Of a stretch of DNA of 64,000 nucleotides, positions 34,548-48,100 are shown piece after piece. Made by a program: the position numbers and the translations under genes. Position 1 is the stretch's first letter. Each line of letters starts with the position of its first letter. The notes beneath the pieces are model-generated. The model was not told the DNA's origin and did not search any database. It was given only the letters and a program-made list of their open reading frames with translations. Source of the stretch: Sanderia malayensis (lineage: Eukaryota; Cnidaria; Scyphozoa; Semaeostomeae; Pelagiidae); contig RQOL01000616.1 of the NCBI GenBank assembly GCA_013076295.1, positions 5,236,392 through 5,300,391 of the forward strand. The letters are read 5' to 3'.

Positions 34548-37500
34548 TTATGTTTTCTTCTTCTTTGGTCTGCCACGTCCATCGGGTGTTCCATCAGCCT
34601 TCCGTTTTGTATTTGATCCCTAGAAATACAGTAACAAGCATATAAGAAATACCAGTAATGAATACTAGTAATAAAACTAATAAAGATGGAAGGTTTGTTC
34701 TTGATAGATAAACAGTACCTTTGGTAAGCCTGGCTTTGGTCCTCGCTTGCGTTTCTCCTGTTTTTCTTTTTCTTCAAGCTCTTGATTCTCCCTTTCAATT
34801 AGGGTAATAAGCGTGTTACAGCGACGTTGAAGCTCCTGAAATGACAATACAAGACTTCAGACGAGAGGTACTATAATAGCAATCAAGGCAGTAACATATT
34901 AGCGGCATTGATAACCCCCCAAACTCCATATTGCATTATTCTTATATTAACACTGGACAAAGGAACACAAGCTGCAAGGCTGCTACAAAACTAGTTCGTA
35001 TTGGCAAAGAAATCAACTGCCTGCACACCAAATGACTTTACCAAATACAACAATGTCAATAAGCTGCAATAAGTCTAGAAGCAAGGTTAATTCTGGTAGC
35101 ACTGTAAATAAATAGCCATTTACCACTGCAGTTCTTGATTTGATAAACCAATCGAATCGAAATTGAGGAGCACTTCTGACCGCCTGTCTCAATTCTTCGT
35201 AAACATTCTCTTTTTCAAATCCGAGCTTATGCAGCATGCAAATCTAAATCAATAATTAACATCGTTATGATTAAATCACGAAAGCATAGATCAACGCTAA
35301 CAAATAACAAACGACTCCACTTCACATTAGACAGATATAGAAACAAATCAACAAATGAATAGCTTAGGTACCAAAAATCTGTCTTCTTCTTCGGTATAGT
35401 TCTTTCCTTTATTTGTACCATATTGAATTCTCAGCTGATGAAATGGTGACTTGTAACGTGCCATCTTTAAAAAGAAAAGAAATTAAAATATAATAATAAT
35501 AAAATCTGAAGGTTGTATATCATAAAGTTTACTGGAAATGCTTCCCCATCATCTGATCACCTTTCATTCTCAAGCTAAACAGTATCGAGTTAGAAACGAG
35601 TGAAATATCAGCAGAAAGCTATAGCATAAAAAATATAACCAACCATAGTTTAAAAATATAAGAACCTATAGCTATAAGCAACTATAGTATAAGAATATAT
35701 CGATTTATCATTACAAGAAAGCTTATGTGATGTCAAAATCAATTGAGCCTAAACCCAGTGAGAGACTAACCTTGGCATCCATAGCTTCTTTGATACTAAT
35801 TCTCCTTTGAATCTTTCCTTCTCCTCTTTCAATTTGACCCATAATACGATCAATATCAGTCAACTCATTACATCTGTCCCAAAACACACTGGCATACGCA
35901 CGAACCTATGCAAAGATAACATAAACATCCTTAAACACATACAGACACACGTATGGACAAGAATAGGAAAGTTGAATGAAAAGCTCGGTAAAAATCAACA
36001 GCAGAGTAGATATCTCTCCTACTTACCTCTTCGGGTGTTTTCCCTTCTACATCTTTGCAAATATTATCAATATCATCTCTTCCATACTTTTCACAAGCTT
36101 TTATGAACTGATTGAAATCTCTCTTCGACCAGGTTGTAAATCCTTCAGTGAGAAGCTCTTCCTTTTCCTTGACCTCCTCTTCATTAAGAGTCTCAGCTTC
36201 ATCCACCCTCCTTTGCTCTTCCTTCTGCTTCGTCTTGGCAGCAGCCTCGGGTAGGTCCAAGTCTCTTGGAACCTAGCAAAGACGAGATTTAACACAAAGG
36301 GGTCAATAAAGTTGCAAAACAACAAAACAGTATAGTCAAAACCTCGTATAATATACCGAAGTACGAATCTAGAATCCTTAAAGCTGAAATTTCAACTCCG
36401 AAGAGTCTATGCAAAGATGAAGAAAGATTTTGCGAAATTATTTTCAATTAATCAAAGGCATTGATATAAAAACTTCAGGGCAAATCATCTCCATACCTTG
36501 TAATTAACACTCTTCCTATACGAATAGATCTCTTTGTCAAGAAGCTCGAACAACCTCGGCGGAAAGAATTGGAAATCTTGTACATTCGGTTGCCTTGGCG
36601 GTCGTGGGGCCTTGGGGGCCTTGGGTGCATCACTGATTCGAAGCATCTCTTTGAAGTAAGCATCGACAGCATAGTTGGCTTTTCGTTCACGCTTTGGGGG
36701 CTCAATCCAATTGGCAATAGTTCCAGGCTGGATAAGAAATAGAAATATAGGTAAGTTCAAGATAACCGGAAGTCAATTTCCTTCGTAGTGCCATATGACG
36801 GTATGATAATATCCCGACCAGAAGGAATAGGAGACCAAAGGAATGGGAATAAGGACTCGCCTTTTCTTTGTCTTTGTAGTTCTCTCCTTCGAATTCGTAA
36901 ATACTCTGAGCAGGCGTGTCCATTGAGAAATTTCTGAGAGCAGATTCGCCAAACGTCTTCATCTTTTCTTCGATCTCTTTCGTCTGAAGTTGCAAAAAAA
37001 TTTACAGCATCAAAAACAGAAGCAAATAAACAACATCTCTTTATAAAAATCAAGACTCCATCTCAGAAATGTTACAGCCTCCTTTCTAAACAAGAGGTTA
37101 AATGAAAATGTCCCACATAAAGCAGCTTACTTTTGTCTCTCCCCTCTCCAAGATGACATTAATATCTTCATCAGTGATAGTTGCATCTTTCGCGGCGAAG
37201 ATCTCATTTGCGCCATGCCTGATCATGGTAAGAATCTCTTCCTTGCCGACCTTCGCAGTGGCATCAACCAACCGACCTGGATCAGAAAACTCTCAAAATC
37301 AGAATTGCGTCACGCAGTTAACTTAAGAAATGGATTGAACGATATGGATAGCAATGGATTGCACGCTATGGATTGTAGTAGACTTGAGAACAATCTCAAC
37401 AAAAGCTCAAATTGTGGATACCTTGTTGTATGACAATAGCATCGAGACGTAGCTTCATCTCGGCTCGTTCAATGATTCTCTCCTCCACAGTATTCTCCGT

Positions 37501-39366
37501 AATCAATCTAAAGACTCGAACCTGTTTCTTCTGACCAATACGATGGGCTCGATCCTAAGACCCAAAAAAAGTCAGAAAGTAGCACAAAAAGCCTGATATT
37601 TCACAAAATAGCCAGCAAAAAATAGAGAAGCAAAGGGGCGACAGAATAAACTCGCATGCCCTAAAAACGAACGAGTAAATATATATGAATGAATAATAGG
37701 CAAGAGAACATAATCCGTATTTACCATGGCTTGCAAATCTACTTGCGGATTCCAATCGCTGTCGAAAATAACAACCGTATCAGCTGTGGCAAGATTAATA
37801 CCCAATCCACCAGCTCGTGTACTCAACATGAACAAAAACTTATCACTGTCTGGTGAATTGTACGCATCAATTTGGGCCTGGCGTTCCTCGTGCAACGTCT
37901 GTCCGTCCAAACGACAGTATTGATAGCCACGCCACATGCAGTAGTCCTCTAGTATGTCCAACACTCTTGTCATCTGACTGAACACTAAAACACGCGATCC
38001 CTGTCTCTTCAACTCTCTCAACAGTTTGTCAAGTACAACCATCTTGCCACTGTTTTCCACCAGATGCAGGTCGGTCGTGTATGGAGGTCCTATGTGATAA
38101 GAAGGTTAAGACAACGACATGCTCAAGGTAAAGAGTCTTTGTTTGGTCTTCAAGAAAAGTTCTAGTTCTATAAAAAATGCTTGATTGAGAAAACAGCTAC
38201 GCAAACATGAATAAAAGTATCAGTTAGTTGTAGTTATAGAAGGGGTGGGCGACGAGAGAAATATAGATAATAAGTAGGCAGATAGCTGTCATAAATAGAT
38301 TAGAAGGCCGATGTAGATATAGATAGAGAGTAACATTGAGCTGACAGAGAAAGTCTTTGTGTCCTCAAAAATCCAATACGTCATCATAAAGATGTCATAA
38401 CGACAGAGACACCTAACTTGCTGAAGAACTTTGAAGAACATTAAAATTCAAGTCGTGTAGAAAGAAGAATTGGTATACGCACCGGGTTCAGCTCCATCAA
38501 AGAGGTATGGATGATTGCAACATTTCCTCAGCTGCATGAGAATATTCAAGAGACGTAGCTTGTCACTCTTGCCAGCACCATTGACAATGTCAATATCCTT
38601 CATCAAAATATTTGTATACCTGAAAATGCACAGAGATATAATTGAATGGTTCGATGCAAAATGAGTATATTATTGAATATTATTTCGTGTGATGATGATT
38701 TCGTGTGCAGGTTTGACAATTACTGTGGTCAAACGTGCTGTTACTGTGCTTTTTGGACAAACGCTGATTGCAAGCAAGGTTTGTCCTGCAAGCAGGGTTT
38801 GTCCTAGTCTTTAACACGTCGTTAATACAAAAGAATAAGTAATGTTCTAACCATTGTCTCTGCATATGACTGAGTCCAACGTATATTTTGGATTCTTTCT
38901 TTGGTAGCAGCCTCTTTTCTACTTCTGCCTTCAATCTTCGTAGAAGGAAGGGACGTAAGACCTGTAAAAAAAGAATTAGGACTTGAATTCTCGAATGTCA
39001 ATTCAAAATAAATCGCACAAAGCAGATAATAAGGTGGTAAATGAAGGAGATAACAAAGCTCACAGCATGCAGACGTGATACTAGTTTGGTTTCTGCGCCA
39101 TCGACGACGTTCTGTGTGTTGAACCATGCATCAAAATCCTGTTAAAAAGACAAAATACTATGAGATACTTATGAACGGAGACGTGGCTATCTGTAAGCAA
39201 AGGCAGTGTGTTACAAAAAGCTCTCAACACTTTTCTTGTCTTGTCTTAATTTTCAAAAACGATCTATTTTATGTATCAATTTGTTATATGTTATTTTGTT
39301 ACTAATTGAAAGTAAAAAATTGAACTTTAGCTCGATTAGTACAGGCTACCCACTTTAAACATTAAC

Positions 39367-39412
<46 letters not shown>

Positions 39413-42400
39413 TACCCTCGACGAGACCATAAAGGAATTTGCAAGCTTTGTTGCGTTATTGATACGATTCGTATTCGTTATTATAAAGTTATACTATCAA
39501 CATATTGGTTTATTGGTAGAAAAAAGTCAAGATTGGTGTACAAAGTAGGTTAGATGCATTTAACTTTTCTCTTTAGTATGCCACACAGTGGAAATTTGAG
39601 AAGAAAATGTCTGCGAGAGGGCTCAGCAGATGAAACTTAATTACACACACCTCTGAAGAACTGAAAACATCTGGCAGTAGGAAATTTAACAAAGCCCACA
39701 GTTCATGAAGATTGTTTTGCAGCGGTGTTCCGGTCAGTAAAAGTCGGTTTGATGATCTGAATTCTCTGACAATCTCAGAGAGCTAGAAAAGATAATCAAC
39801 AAGAATGATAAACGAGAATGATAACAAGATAATAAACAGGAATGATAAACAAGATAAATCCGTTTCTTTACTTCACAGATCCAAGATACAAAAAAATGCA
39901 CAATGTATTGAGAGCTTTCATCAACTGATATCCATTAAACTAAGTTAATAATAACAACTTCAAACAACAAACGCAAACCTTGGATTTCTCATTTTTAATT
40001 CTGTGAGCTTCGTCAATGACAAGATACCTCCAGGCAAACTTCTTGAGAACAGCTTTCTCTCGAATGCACATTTCGTAAGAAGTAACAAGGACATCCCATT
40101 CACCGGGCAACAACGTTTCCCTTATCAATGCAGCCTGCAATCAAAATACATCATATGTTTTTTACAAGATCCTCCAAATATCACGCTAAAATTGTATACT
40201 TCAATAATATTAAGCAAGTTAACAACAACAAAAAACAAGTGTCATAGAGGTTCTAGGGTTTGGGCTCTGGTGATATCAACCTTGCTAAAAAGATCTTATC
40301 AGGATAACTGTTGAAAGGCCTTCTCAGTCAAGACTCGAGAACAATCCCCCACCCATTTGATAGTCTTGACAAATGTCTACAAAACTCACTACATGGGTTC
40401 AAATTCCAAAATAAGTTGCCAGAACAAAATTCCAATAATTTTTCTTCAATGCATGCACTAGCTAACCATCTAATGGGTCTTAAACAGTGAAACTAAATGT
40501 CTAATCTCAATTATCCCAATTCTACAGCAAATAACAGAGAGATCAGATCAAAATATCGACACATACCCTTTGCTCTTGATTTCCAATCAGACAAACTGCT
40601 CTAATTGAGGGGCACCACTTTTTGAATTCTGTCATCCAATTTGTTAACGTTGACTTAGGACAGATTACTATATGAGGCCCTGGCTGATTTCTGTGAAGCT
40701 TCATGTATCCTAGTAGTGATATAGTTTGTAATGTTTTGCCAAGACCCTGCAAAACAGAAGAACCTCAGGCTTACAACACCAACAGTCAACAACGACAGAA
40801 ATAGGATGCATGTCAAGACACAGATGCTGAAATATTGAGGGATGAAGGAACTATGTGTGCAAAATTTGTAACATAGTGTCAAAGAACGCATTCTTACCAT
40901 TTCGTCAGCCAAGATACCATTGATTCCATTCTCATACAGAGAAATCAACCAATTCAAGCCACGAATCTGATAGTCTCTCATTTCACCATTCTTGATATCT
41001 TAAAAAATACAATTCAGTCACTCAAAGCAACCGCAAATAACGTAACAATGAAAAATGCTCTTGTACTTCATTGATTGGACATCAAGTCAAACTACTTACA
41101 TGCAGGAGATGTTTGGAAATGAATTACAGATGTCTGTGAGTGCCTGTTTTCCTCGAGAAGTTCCTTGTCCTCCTCAGCCTCAGTTCTTCTATGTCGATGA
41201 CTAAAACATGAAATAGAAACAATGGTTTGAAGAACATTCTCTATTCATTTGTTACATAGAACAAGCTCTCATAGTTCCCCAATATAGAGACACTTAGCAC
41301 ACCTCTCTAACAAGCACAGCTTAATGATGAAATAATTCATTCTAAACAGGAAATACCCAACAGGGAATATATAGTAAATGCCACTTAAGAATGCTCAATA
41401 GGAAATATTCTAAATAGAAAATGCTCTTTACAATATTCACTCACTCTCCAGCTTGACTGCTTGAAGATTTACTTGTATCTTGTCCAAATTCAGGCATCGT
41501 CTTCATTTTGAGTGGACTGGTTGGGGGCTTTCGACCAGCGGCATTCAAGAAATGAGAAAATATCTCAGTTTGAGATAAGAGATACTGAAACCTTGTAGCT
41601 TTATCACCTTCAATTTTCTTCACATAATCTTTACCAAAGGTGTAATTTTGGTTTTTAACAGGTGACAGAGCAGGTGGTTTCTTCTTTGTACTTTCTTGGT
41701 CCTGCAAAATTCACAGCAATCTTCAGCAAGTGGGCATCAATGCTACACAGTTGCAAAGGCATTAAATTATAAATTTGCTTAAGATAAACAAAAGCTGAAG
41801 TTATCAAGGGAAAATTCTGGAGTGATCAAAGGCTTTCATTCAGTATACTGTAATGCTTCGATTAAATGCTCTCTTCTTTTATGTGCATCCCTCAAATAAA
41901 GGCCCCCCTTTAAACATTTTTTTCAACAAAAGTCCCTCTCTATTAAACAGCCCCTCGAGTTGAAGCCCCCTAAATTATCAAAAAATTTAATAAACGCCCG
42001 GGCGTTTAATCGAAGCATTGCGGTAGATAACTTTTGAGTGTGGCACTTAAACCTTTGACACTTTGCAAATGTCTATCAGATTATAATACAGACACATGGT
42101 GAATCTGTTGTACCTGATTGTGAAGGGGTGGGGGGCAGATGGATGAATGAAAATGAAGGGGTGCATGATATGGATGAAGAAGGATAATAAGATAATTGCA
42201 GAAACTATAATTGGTAACAGGAGATTCCGTTCCAAGTCACCCTTATCTAACAATCATATATCACATATATATTACTTAATATTATATCACTCTTAAACCC
42301 TTCTGCTCAGTCATCTATTATCGAGTCGAGATATGGCCTAAAAATCCCATGCAACTGAATGAAAATTAAAACATCAACAAATTACAACGATAAACCTACC

Positions 42401-42474
42401 GAGCCACTTTCATCTTCACTGGAGCTTTCTGATGAACTGACTTCCTGCTTTTCTTCAACTGGTTGCTCCGACAT
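34548..42474 (-). CDS. SMARCA5: ISWI chromatin-remodelling ATPase, SMARCA5-like, 21 coding exons
   Basis: Coding exons in transcript order: 42474-42400, 41701-41445, 41200-41100, 40998-40898, 40746-40567, 40134-39979, 39782-39651, 39138-39064, 38961-38852, 38619-38483, 38089-37725, 37554-37422, 37276-37131, 36983-36861, 36727-36497, 36272-36027, 35905-35771, 35464-35372, 35243-35124, 34835-34719, 34619-34548; 1,034 residues, as long as fly ISWI or human SMARCA5. SNF2 motifs: DEMGLGKT (Walker A, GLGKT 179-183), DEAH at 279-282, [11 protein letters not shown], the helicase C-lobe [15 protein letters not shown], and [12 protein letters not shown] (from about 700), SANT (around 815-860) and SLIDE (about 890-990) follow, then a basic tail ending [18 protein letters not shown]. 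It is the motor of ISWI complexes that space nucleosomes. The intron between exons 14 and 15 starts with GC rather than GT. SMARCA1 and SMARCA5 are vertebrate paralogues, so the symbol means the ISWI ancestor. Confidence 0.97.
39367..39411. repeat. (ATT)n microsatellite in ISWI intron
   Basis: About 15 uninterrupted ATT units in the intron between coding exons 7 and 8. No functional implication. Confidence 0.95.
41846..42025. mobile_element. Inverted-repeat MITE, family C (ISWI intron 1)
   Basis: A 180-bp element with terminal inverted repeats: TACTGTAATGCTTCGATTAA at the left, and the complement of its start, TTTAATCGAAGCATTGCGGTA, at the right. The interior is rich in GGCCCCC/CCCTC words that recall family A, so the families may share an origin. 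No open frame. Confidence 0.7.
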
Positions 42475-42788
42475 GTTAATTGTAGTAGTGACAATGTGAA
42501 AGTACTGTGGTAAAATGTATATGTCCCCTCTACTAAAATCTTCTTTCAGCGTGCTAATTTTTCGCGGACACAAAACTCAAGCGCGCTGTTCTTCTAAAAG
42601 CATTGTGGAGTGAGCACTTGCCGCTGTACAAAAGATCAGACAGATTGGGAGATGCCATTTCCGTGCTCCTGCGCAGCAAGGAAAGCACCTTCAAGCATCA
42701 GATCAGATCAGATTAGAAGGATGAGGCTTTGCCTTCACATCGGCGCCTCGGTTTCATGTTCTTCAATTCCTTGTTCTTCTTTCATCTT
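42475..42788. promoter_or_regulatory. 5' flank of ISWI gene
   Basis: Upstream of the ISWI start on the minus strand; the 5' UTR and promoter are expected here. No specific motif identified. Confidence 0.3.
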
Positions 42789-43130
42789 TTAGTTTTTTCT
42801 CAGTGCCTTTGTCTGGCGATCTCTTTGTCTCCACATACAATAGAATTGTTCTTTCTTCCTTTCAATGTGACTGTTATCAAAGAGGAAATAGCCAACTACA
42901 GATTCTTTCTCCTGTATGTATGGTTGCTGTAGTTCTAAAATGTGTGTACGTTCTTCTCTATGACCTTTACAGTACATTATAAAATGATATAAATCTTCTG
43001 TTTCATCCGGGTTGCCACATATTAAGCAATGTGTCTCTTTCTGTGTGTGTCTATTTCTATCATTCAGTGGTAATACATTTGCTCTTGCTTTATAGAAGAT
43101 TATAGAAGCATAACAATACACCTTTTGCAT
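42789..43130 (-). pseudogene. Non-LTR retrotransposon (LINE) C-terminal fragment
   Basis: A 113-residue open frame with the zinc-knuckle-like pattern at the C terminus of LINE reverse transcriptases: CLIC, ten residues, His, four residues, Cys (C-x2-C-x10-H-x4-C), within ETHCLICGNPDETEDLYHF and MYCKGHREER. No reverse transcriptase or endonuclease motif lies next to it, so this is the 3' remnant of a 5'-truncated copy. Its upstream end runs into the left arm of the palindrome at 43115-43251. Confidence 0.6.
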
Positions 43131-43251
43131 CGTGCGTATTTTAGAGGTCTGGCACTAGTTCTTGGGTGAAAAAGATGCTGAGGGTGAAATAATTTTTCAC
43201 CCAAAAACTGGTGCCAGACCTCTAAAATACGCACGATGCAAAAGGTGTATT
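43115..43251. repeat. Near-perfect palindrome, 59-bp arms, 19-bp loop
   Basis: Left arm 43115-43173 and right arm 43193-43251 are reverse complements with two mismatches in 59. The left arm contains the first codons of the LINE fragment and part of its upstream sequence, so the palindrome is an inverted duplication of transposon-derived DNA. It can extrude as a strong hairpin. Confidence 0.9.
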
Positions 43252-43639
43252 CCTCGGGGAAGCCAATGGTTCAAATTTCAGAGAAATTTGGCTCACAAGT
43301 GACAGAAACCTACTAATAAAAAACCTACTAATAAGATCATTTTCAACAAGCAATTGTAGCCCTGGTCTCGCTCGAGGTTGCTGAATGCTGTGCTTCTAAC
43401 TGCCGCAGCCTCTAAAGTTCGCGGCACGTCTTACACGCTCCTGCGAAGTACCAATGGTAAAGCAACAGCGCACGTTGACCCCCATTCTCCTCCGAATAAC
43501 GTAAGTTAACCCTAGACCCGTTACATTGCGTCCCTGTGTTTAGCTCGACCCTCGATACACAATAGAGACTTATCACATTGCTATTTCGAAAACAAGACAA
43601 AAATGATTTGCCTCGATTTCATTATCTCTTAAATTTTTC

Positions 43640-44265
43640 ACGACACGACCTGAATGATAAAAACAAACCAAATACAGCGGACAAGTTGAGGCTATAAATT
43701 GATTATATTTACTTGGAAAAACATGTTTGCGGAGCAATGAACATAAACGTATCGAAATTAAGTAGCAAACTAATTGCGTAAATTTTGTGTACACGGCAAG
43801 CAGGACTTCTCAGATTTTCCAACTTGAAGATGAAGAACAAGAACTCGTGAGTTGAAATGGTTGAAGAAGTAAGGATTTTCGAAACATGCAAGTTCTGCTA
43901 TCAACAAATAAACAGCAATGTCAACGCAAAATGAAAAGTTTCGCAAAAGCAAACCCAAACCCTTGATGAAGGTGTAAGGCAAGTTCTATCAAAAATTGGA
44001 CAAATGTTTTCAGCTGCAACATACAGGCCTATTCGCAGATCCCTCTAAAAGCCAAAACACAATCATAGAAAATGCCAAGCAAAATATCTTTCCTGAACCA
44101 ATATAATACGTTACAGCTTTGACAAATGTTCTGATAAACAAGTGCTGAAAGCTTTCTAAACATTTCCGATCTCATCCATCACAATTTCGAAAAATTCATA
44201 CATTTGTCTTCGTTCTGCAGAAATTCATACCCTGAGCCTAAGGCCAATGCCAGAGCCATTAGAGA
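43640..44265. repeat. Satellite spacer, diverged left copy
   Basis: Starts at ACCAAATACAGCGGACAAG and follows the spacer to the first monomer block, with more substitutions than the other three copies. It lacks the first 120 bp of the full spacer. A 70-residue minus-strand frame in it is a relic of the frames seen in the other copies. Confidence 0.75.
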
Positions 44266-44884
44266 TACCAATACGTCCTATACGCTCCTGCGCCATACCA
44301 TTGTTTACGCTCCTGCGCATTCGCGCCACCTTTCTCCACCGCATGATGTAACCCAAGCCCTAAGTCTGACCCAAGGCCAATGACCCGCCAATATGGACAC
44401 CATTACGTCATACACGCTCCTGCGCAGTACCAATAAATACGCTACTGCGTATTCTCACCACCTTTCTCCTCCGCATGATATAACCCTAGCCCTAAGTATA
44501 ACCCTAAGGCCAATGCCCCGGCCATATGGACACCAATACGTCATATACGCTCCTGCGCAGTATCGAACACTACGCTACTGCGCATTCTCACGACCTTTCT
44601 CCTCCGCATGATGTAACCCAAGCCCTAATTTTGACCCTAAGACCAATAACCCGCCCATATGGACACCAATACGTCATATGCGCCCTGCGCAAAACCAATG
44701 AATACGTTACTGCGAATTCTCACCACCTTTCTCCTCCGCATGATGTAACCCTAGCCCTAAGTATAACCCTAAGGCCAATGCCCCGGCCATATGGACACCA
44801 ATGCGTCATATACGCTCCTGCGCAGTATCGAAAACTACGCTACTGCGCATTCTCACGACCTTTCTCCTCCGCATGACGAAACCC

Positions 44885-45639
44885 TGGCCCTAACCCTCAA
44901 TTTTTCATGACACAAAGTCCAGAACAATGATGTGTAGGGTTGCCCGTGCGCTTTGCAGGTTTGGTTGACGGAAATTTCATATGAAATATATGCCCACTTG
45001 CTTCAGTGTCAATCTATGGGACACCTGTGGCACTGAATATTGAAAACGAACCAAATACAGCGGACAAGTTGAAATTATAAATTGATTTTATTTACTTGGA
45101 AAAACATGTTTGTGGAGCAATGAAAGTAAACGTGTCGAAATTAAGCAGCAAACTAATTGCATAAATTGTTGAATTGTGTACACGGCGAGGAGGACTTCTC
45201 AGATTTTCCGACTTGAAGATGAAGAACAAGAACTCGTGAGTTGAAATGGTTGAAGAAGTAAGGATTTTCGAAACATGCAAGTTCTGCTATCAACAAATAA
45301 ATTGCTATGTCAACGCAAAATGAAAAGTTTCGCAAAAAAACAAACCCAAACCCTGGATGAGAGTGTGAGGCAAGCTCTATCAAAAATTGGAGGAATGTTT
45401 TGAGCTGCAAAACACCGGCCTATTCGCAGTTCCCTCTAAAAGCAATAACACATTCATGGGAAACGCCAAGCAAAACATCTTTCCTGAACCAAAATAATAC
45501 GTTACTGCTTTGACAAATGGTCTGATAAACAAGTGCTGAGAGCTTTCCAAACAATTCCGTTTTTATCCATCATTATTTCAAAAAATTCATACATTTGTCT
45601 TCGTTCTGGAGAAATTCATACCTTGAGCCTAAGGCCAAT
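44885..45639. repeat. Satellite spacer, copy 2
   Basis: About 760 bp from CCCTCAATTTTTCATGACA to the next monomer. It is almost identical to the copies at 47345 and 50335. It contains the perfect palindrome ATTTCATATGAAAT and an 85-residue minus-strand frame (45153-45410) conserved in the other copies. Since the DNA copies are nearly identical, the conserved frame is not evidence of coding. Confidence 0.85.
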
Positions 45640-47344
45640 GCCCCAGCCATTATAGATACCAATACGTCATATACGCTCCTGCGCAATGACAATGATTACG
45701 TTACTGCGCATTCTCACCACCTTTCTCCTCCGCATGATGTAACCCAAGCCCTAAGTCTAACCCTAAGGCCAATGCCCCGGCCATATGGACACCAATACGT
45801 CATATACGCTCCTGCGCAGTAACAATAACTACGCTACTGCGCATTCTCACCACTTTTCTCCTCCGCCTGATGTAACCCTAGCCCTAAGTCTAGCCCTAAG
45901 GCCAATGCCCCTGCCATATGGACACCAATACGTCATATACGCTCCTGCGCAGTATCGAAAACTACGCTACTGCGCATTCTCACCCACTTTCTCCTCCGCA
46001 TGATGTAACCCTAGCCAAAAGTATAACCCTAAGACCAATGCCCGGGCCATATGGATACCAATACGTCATATACGTTCCTGCGCAGTACCGATTATAACTC
46101 TACTGCGCATTCTCACCACTTTTCTCCTTCGTCTGATGTAACCCAAGCCCTAAGTCTGACCCTAAGGCCAATGCCCCTGCCATATGGACACCAATACGTC
46201 ATATACGCTCCTGCGCAGTATCGAAAACTACGCTACTGCGCATTCTCACCCACTTTCTCCTCCGCATGATGTAACCCTAGCCCAAAGTATAACCCTAAGA
46301 CCAATGCCCGGGCCATATGGATACCAATACGTCATATACGTTCCTGCGAAGTACCGATTATAACTCTACTGCGCATTCTCACCCACTTTCTCCTCCGCAT
46401 GATGTAACCCTAGCCCAAAGTATAACCCTAAGGCCAATGCCCCGGCCATATGGACACCAATGCGTCATATACGCTCCTGCGCAGTATCGAAAACTACGCT
46501 ACTGCGCATTCTCACCACCTTTCTCCTCCGCATGATGTAACCCTAGCCTTAACTCTAACCCTAAGGCCAATGCCCCGGCCATATGGACACCAATACGTCA
46601 TATGCGCTCCTGCGCAATACCAATAAATACGCTACTGCGCATTCGCGCCACCTTTGTCCAGCGCATGATGTAACCCTAGCCCTAAGTCTAGCCCTAAGGC
46701 CAATGACCCGCCCATATGGACACCAATACGTCATATACGCTCCTGCGCAGTATCGAAGACTACGCTACTGCGCATTCTCACCCCCTTTCTCCTTCGCATG
46801 ATGTAACCCTAGCCCTAAGTCTAACCCTAAGGCCAATGCCCCGGCCATATGGACACCAATACGTCATATGCGCTCCTGCGCAATACCAATGATTACGCTA
46901 CTACGCATTCGCACCACCTTTCTCCACCGCATGATGTAACCCTAGCCTTAACTCTAACCCTAAGGCCAATGCCCCGGCCATATGGACACCAATACGTCAT
47001 ATGCGCTCCTGCGCAATACCAATAAATACGCTACTGCGCATTCGCGCCACCTTTGTCCAGCGCATGATGTAACCCTAGCCCTAAGTCTAGCCCTAAGGCC
47101 AATGACCAGCCCATATGGACACCAATGCGTCATATAGGCTCCTGCGCAGTACCAATAATTACGTTACTGCGCATTCTCACCACCTTTCTCCTCCGCCTGA
47201 CCAAACCCTAAGCCAAAGCCTAACCCTAAGGCCAATGCCCCAGCCACATGGATACCAATACGTCATATACCCTCCTGCGCGGTATCAATAATTACGTTAC
47301 TGCGCATTCTCACCACCTTTCTCCTCCGCATGACGTAACCCTGG

Positions 47345-48100
47345 CCCTAACCCTCAATTTTTCATGACACAAAGTCCAGAACAATGAAGTGCAGGGTTGC
47401 CCGTGCGTTTTGCAGGTTTGGTTGACGGAAATTTCATATGAAATATATACCCACTTGCTTCAGTGTCAATCTATGGGACACCTGTGGCACTGAATATTGA
47501 AAACGAACCAAATACAGCGGACAAGTTGAAATTATAAATTGATTTTATTTACTTGGAAAATCATGTTTGTGGAGCAATGAAAGTAAACGTGTCGAAATTA
47601 AGCAGCAAACTAATTGCATAAATTGTTGAATTGTGTACACGGCGAGGAGGACTTCTCAGATTTTCCGACTTGAAGATGAAGAACAAGAACTCGTGAGTTG
47701 AAATGGTTGAAGAAGTAAGGATTTTCGAAACATGCAAGTTCTGCCATCAACAAATAAATTGCTATGTCAACGCAAAATGAAAAGTTTCGCAAAAAAACAA
47801 ACCCAAACCCTGGATGAGAGTGTAAGGCAAGCTCTATCAAAAATTGGAGGAATGTTTTGAGCTGCAAAACACCGGCCTATTCGCAGTTCCCTCTAAAACC
47901 AATAACACATTCATGGAAAACGCCAAGCAAAACATCTTTCCTGAACCAAAATAATACGTTACTGCTTTGACAAAAGTTCTGATAAACAAATGCTGAGAGC
48001 TTTCCAAACAATTCCGTCTTTATCCATTATTATTTCAAAAAATTCATACATTTGTCTTCGTTCTGGAGAAATTCATACCTTGAGCCTAAGGCCAATGCCC
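47345..48100. repeat. Satellite spacer, copy 3
   Basis: Near-identical to copy 2, with a handful of substitutions and one-base indels over 756 bp. Spacer-to-spacer distance from copy 2 is 2,460 bp. Confidence 0.85.
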
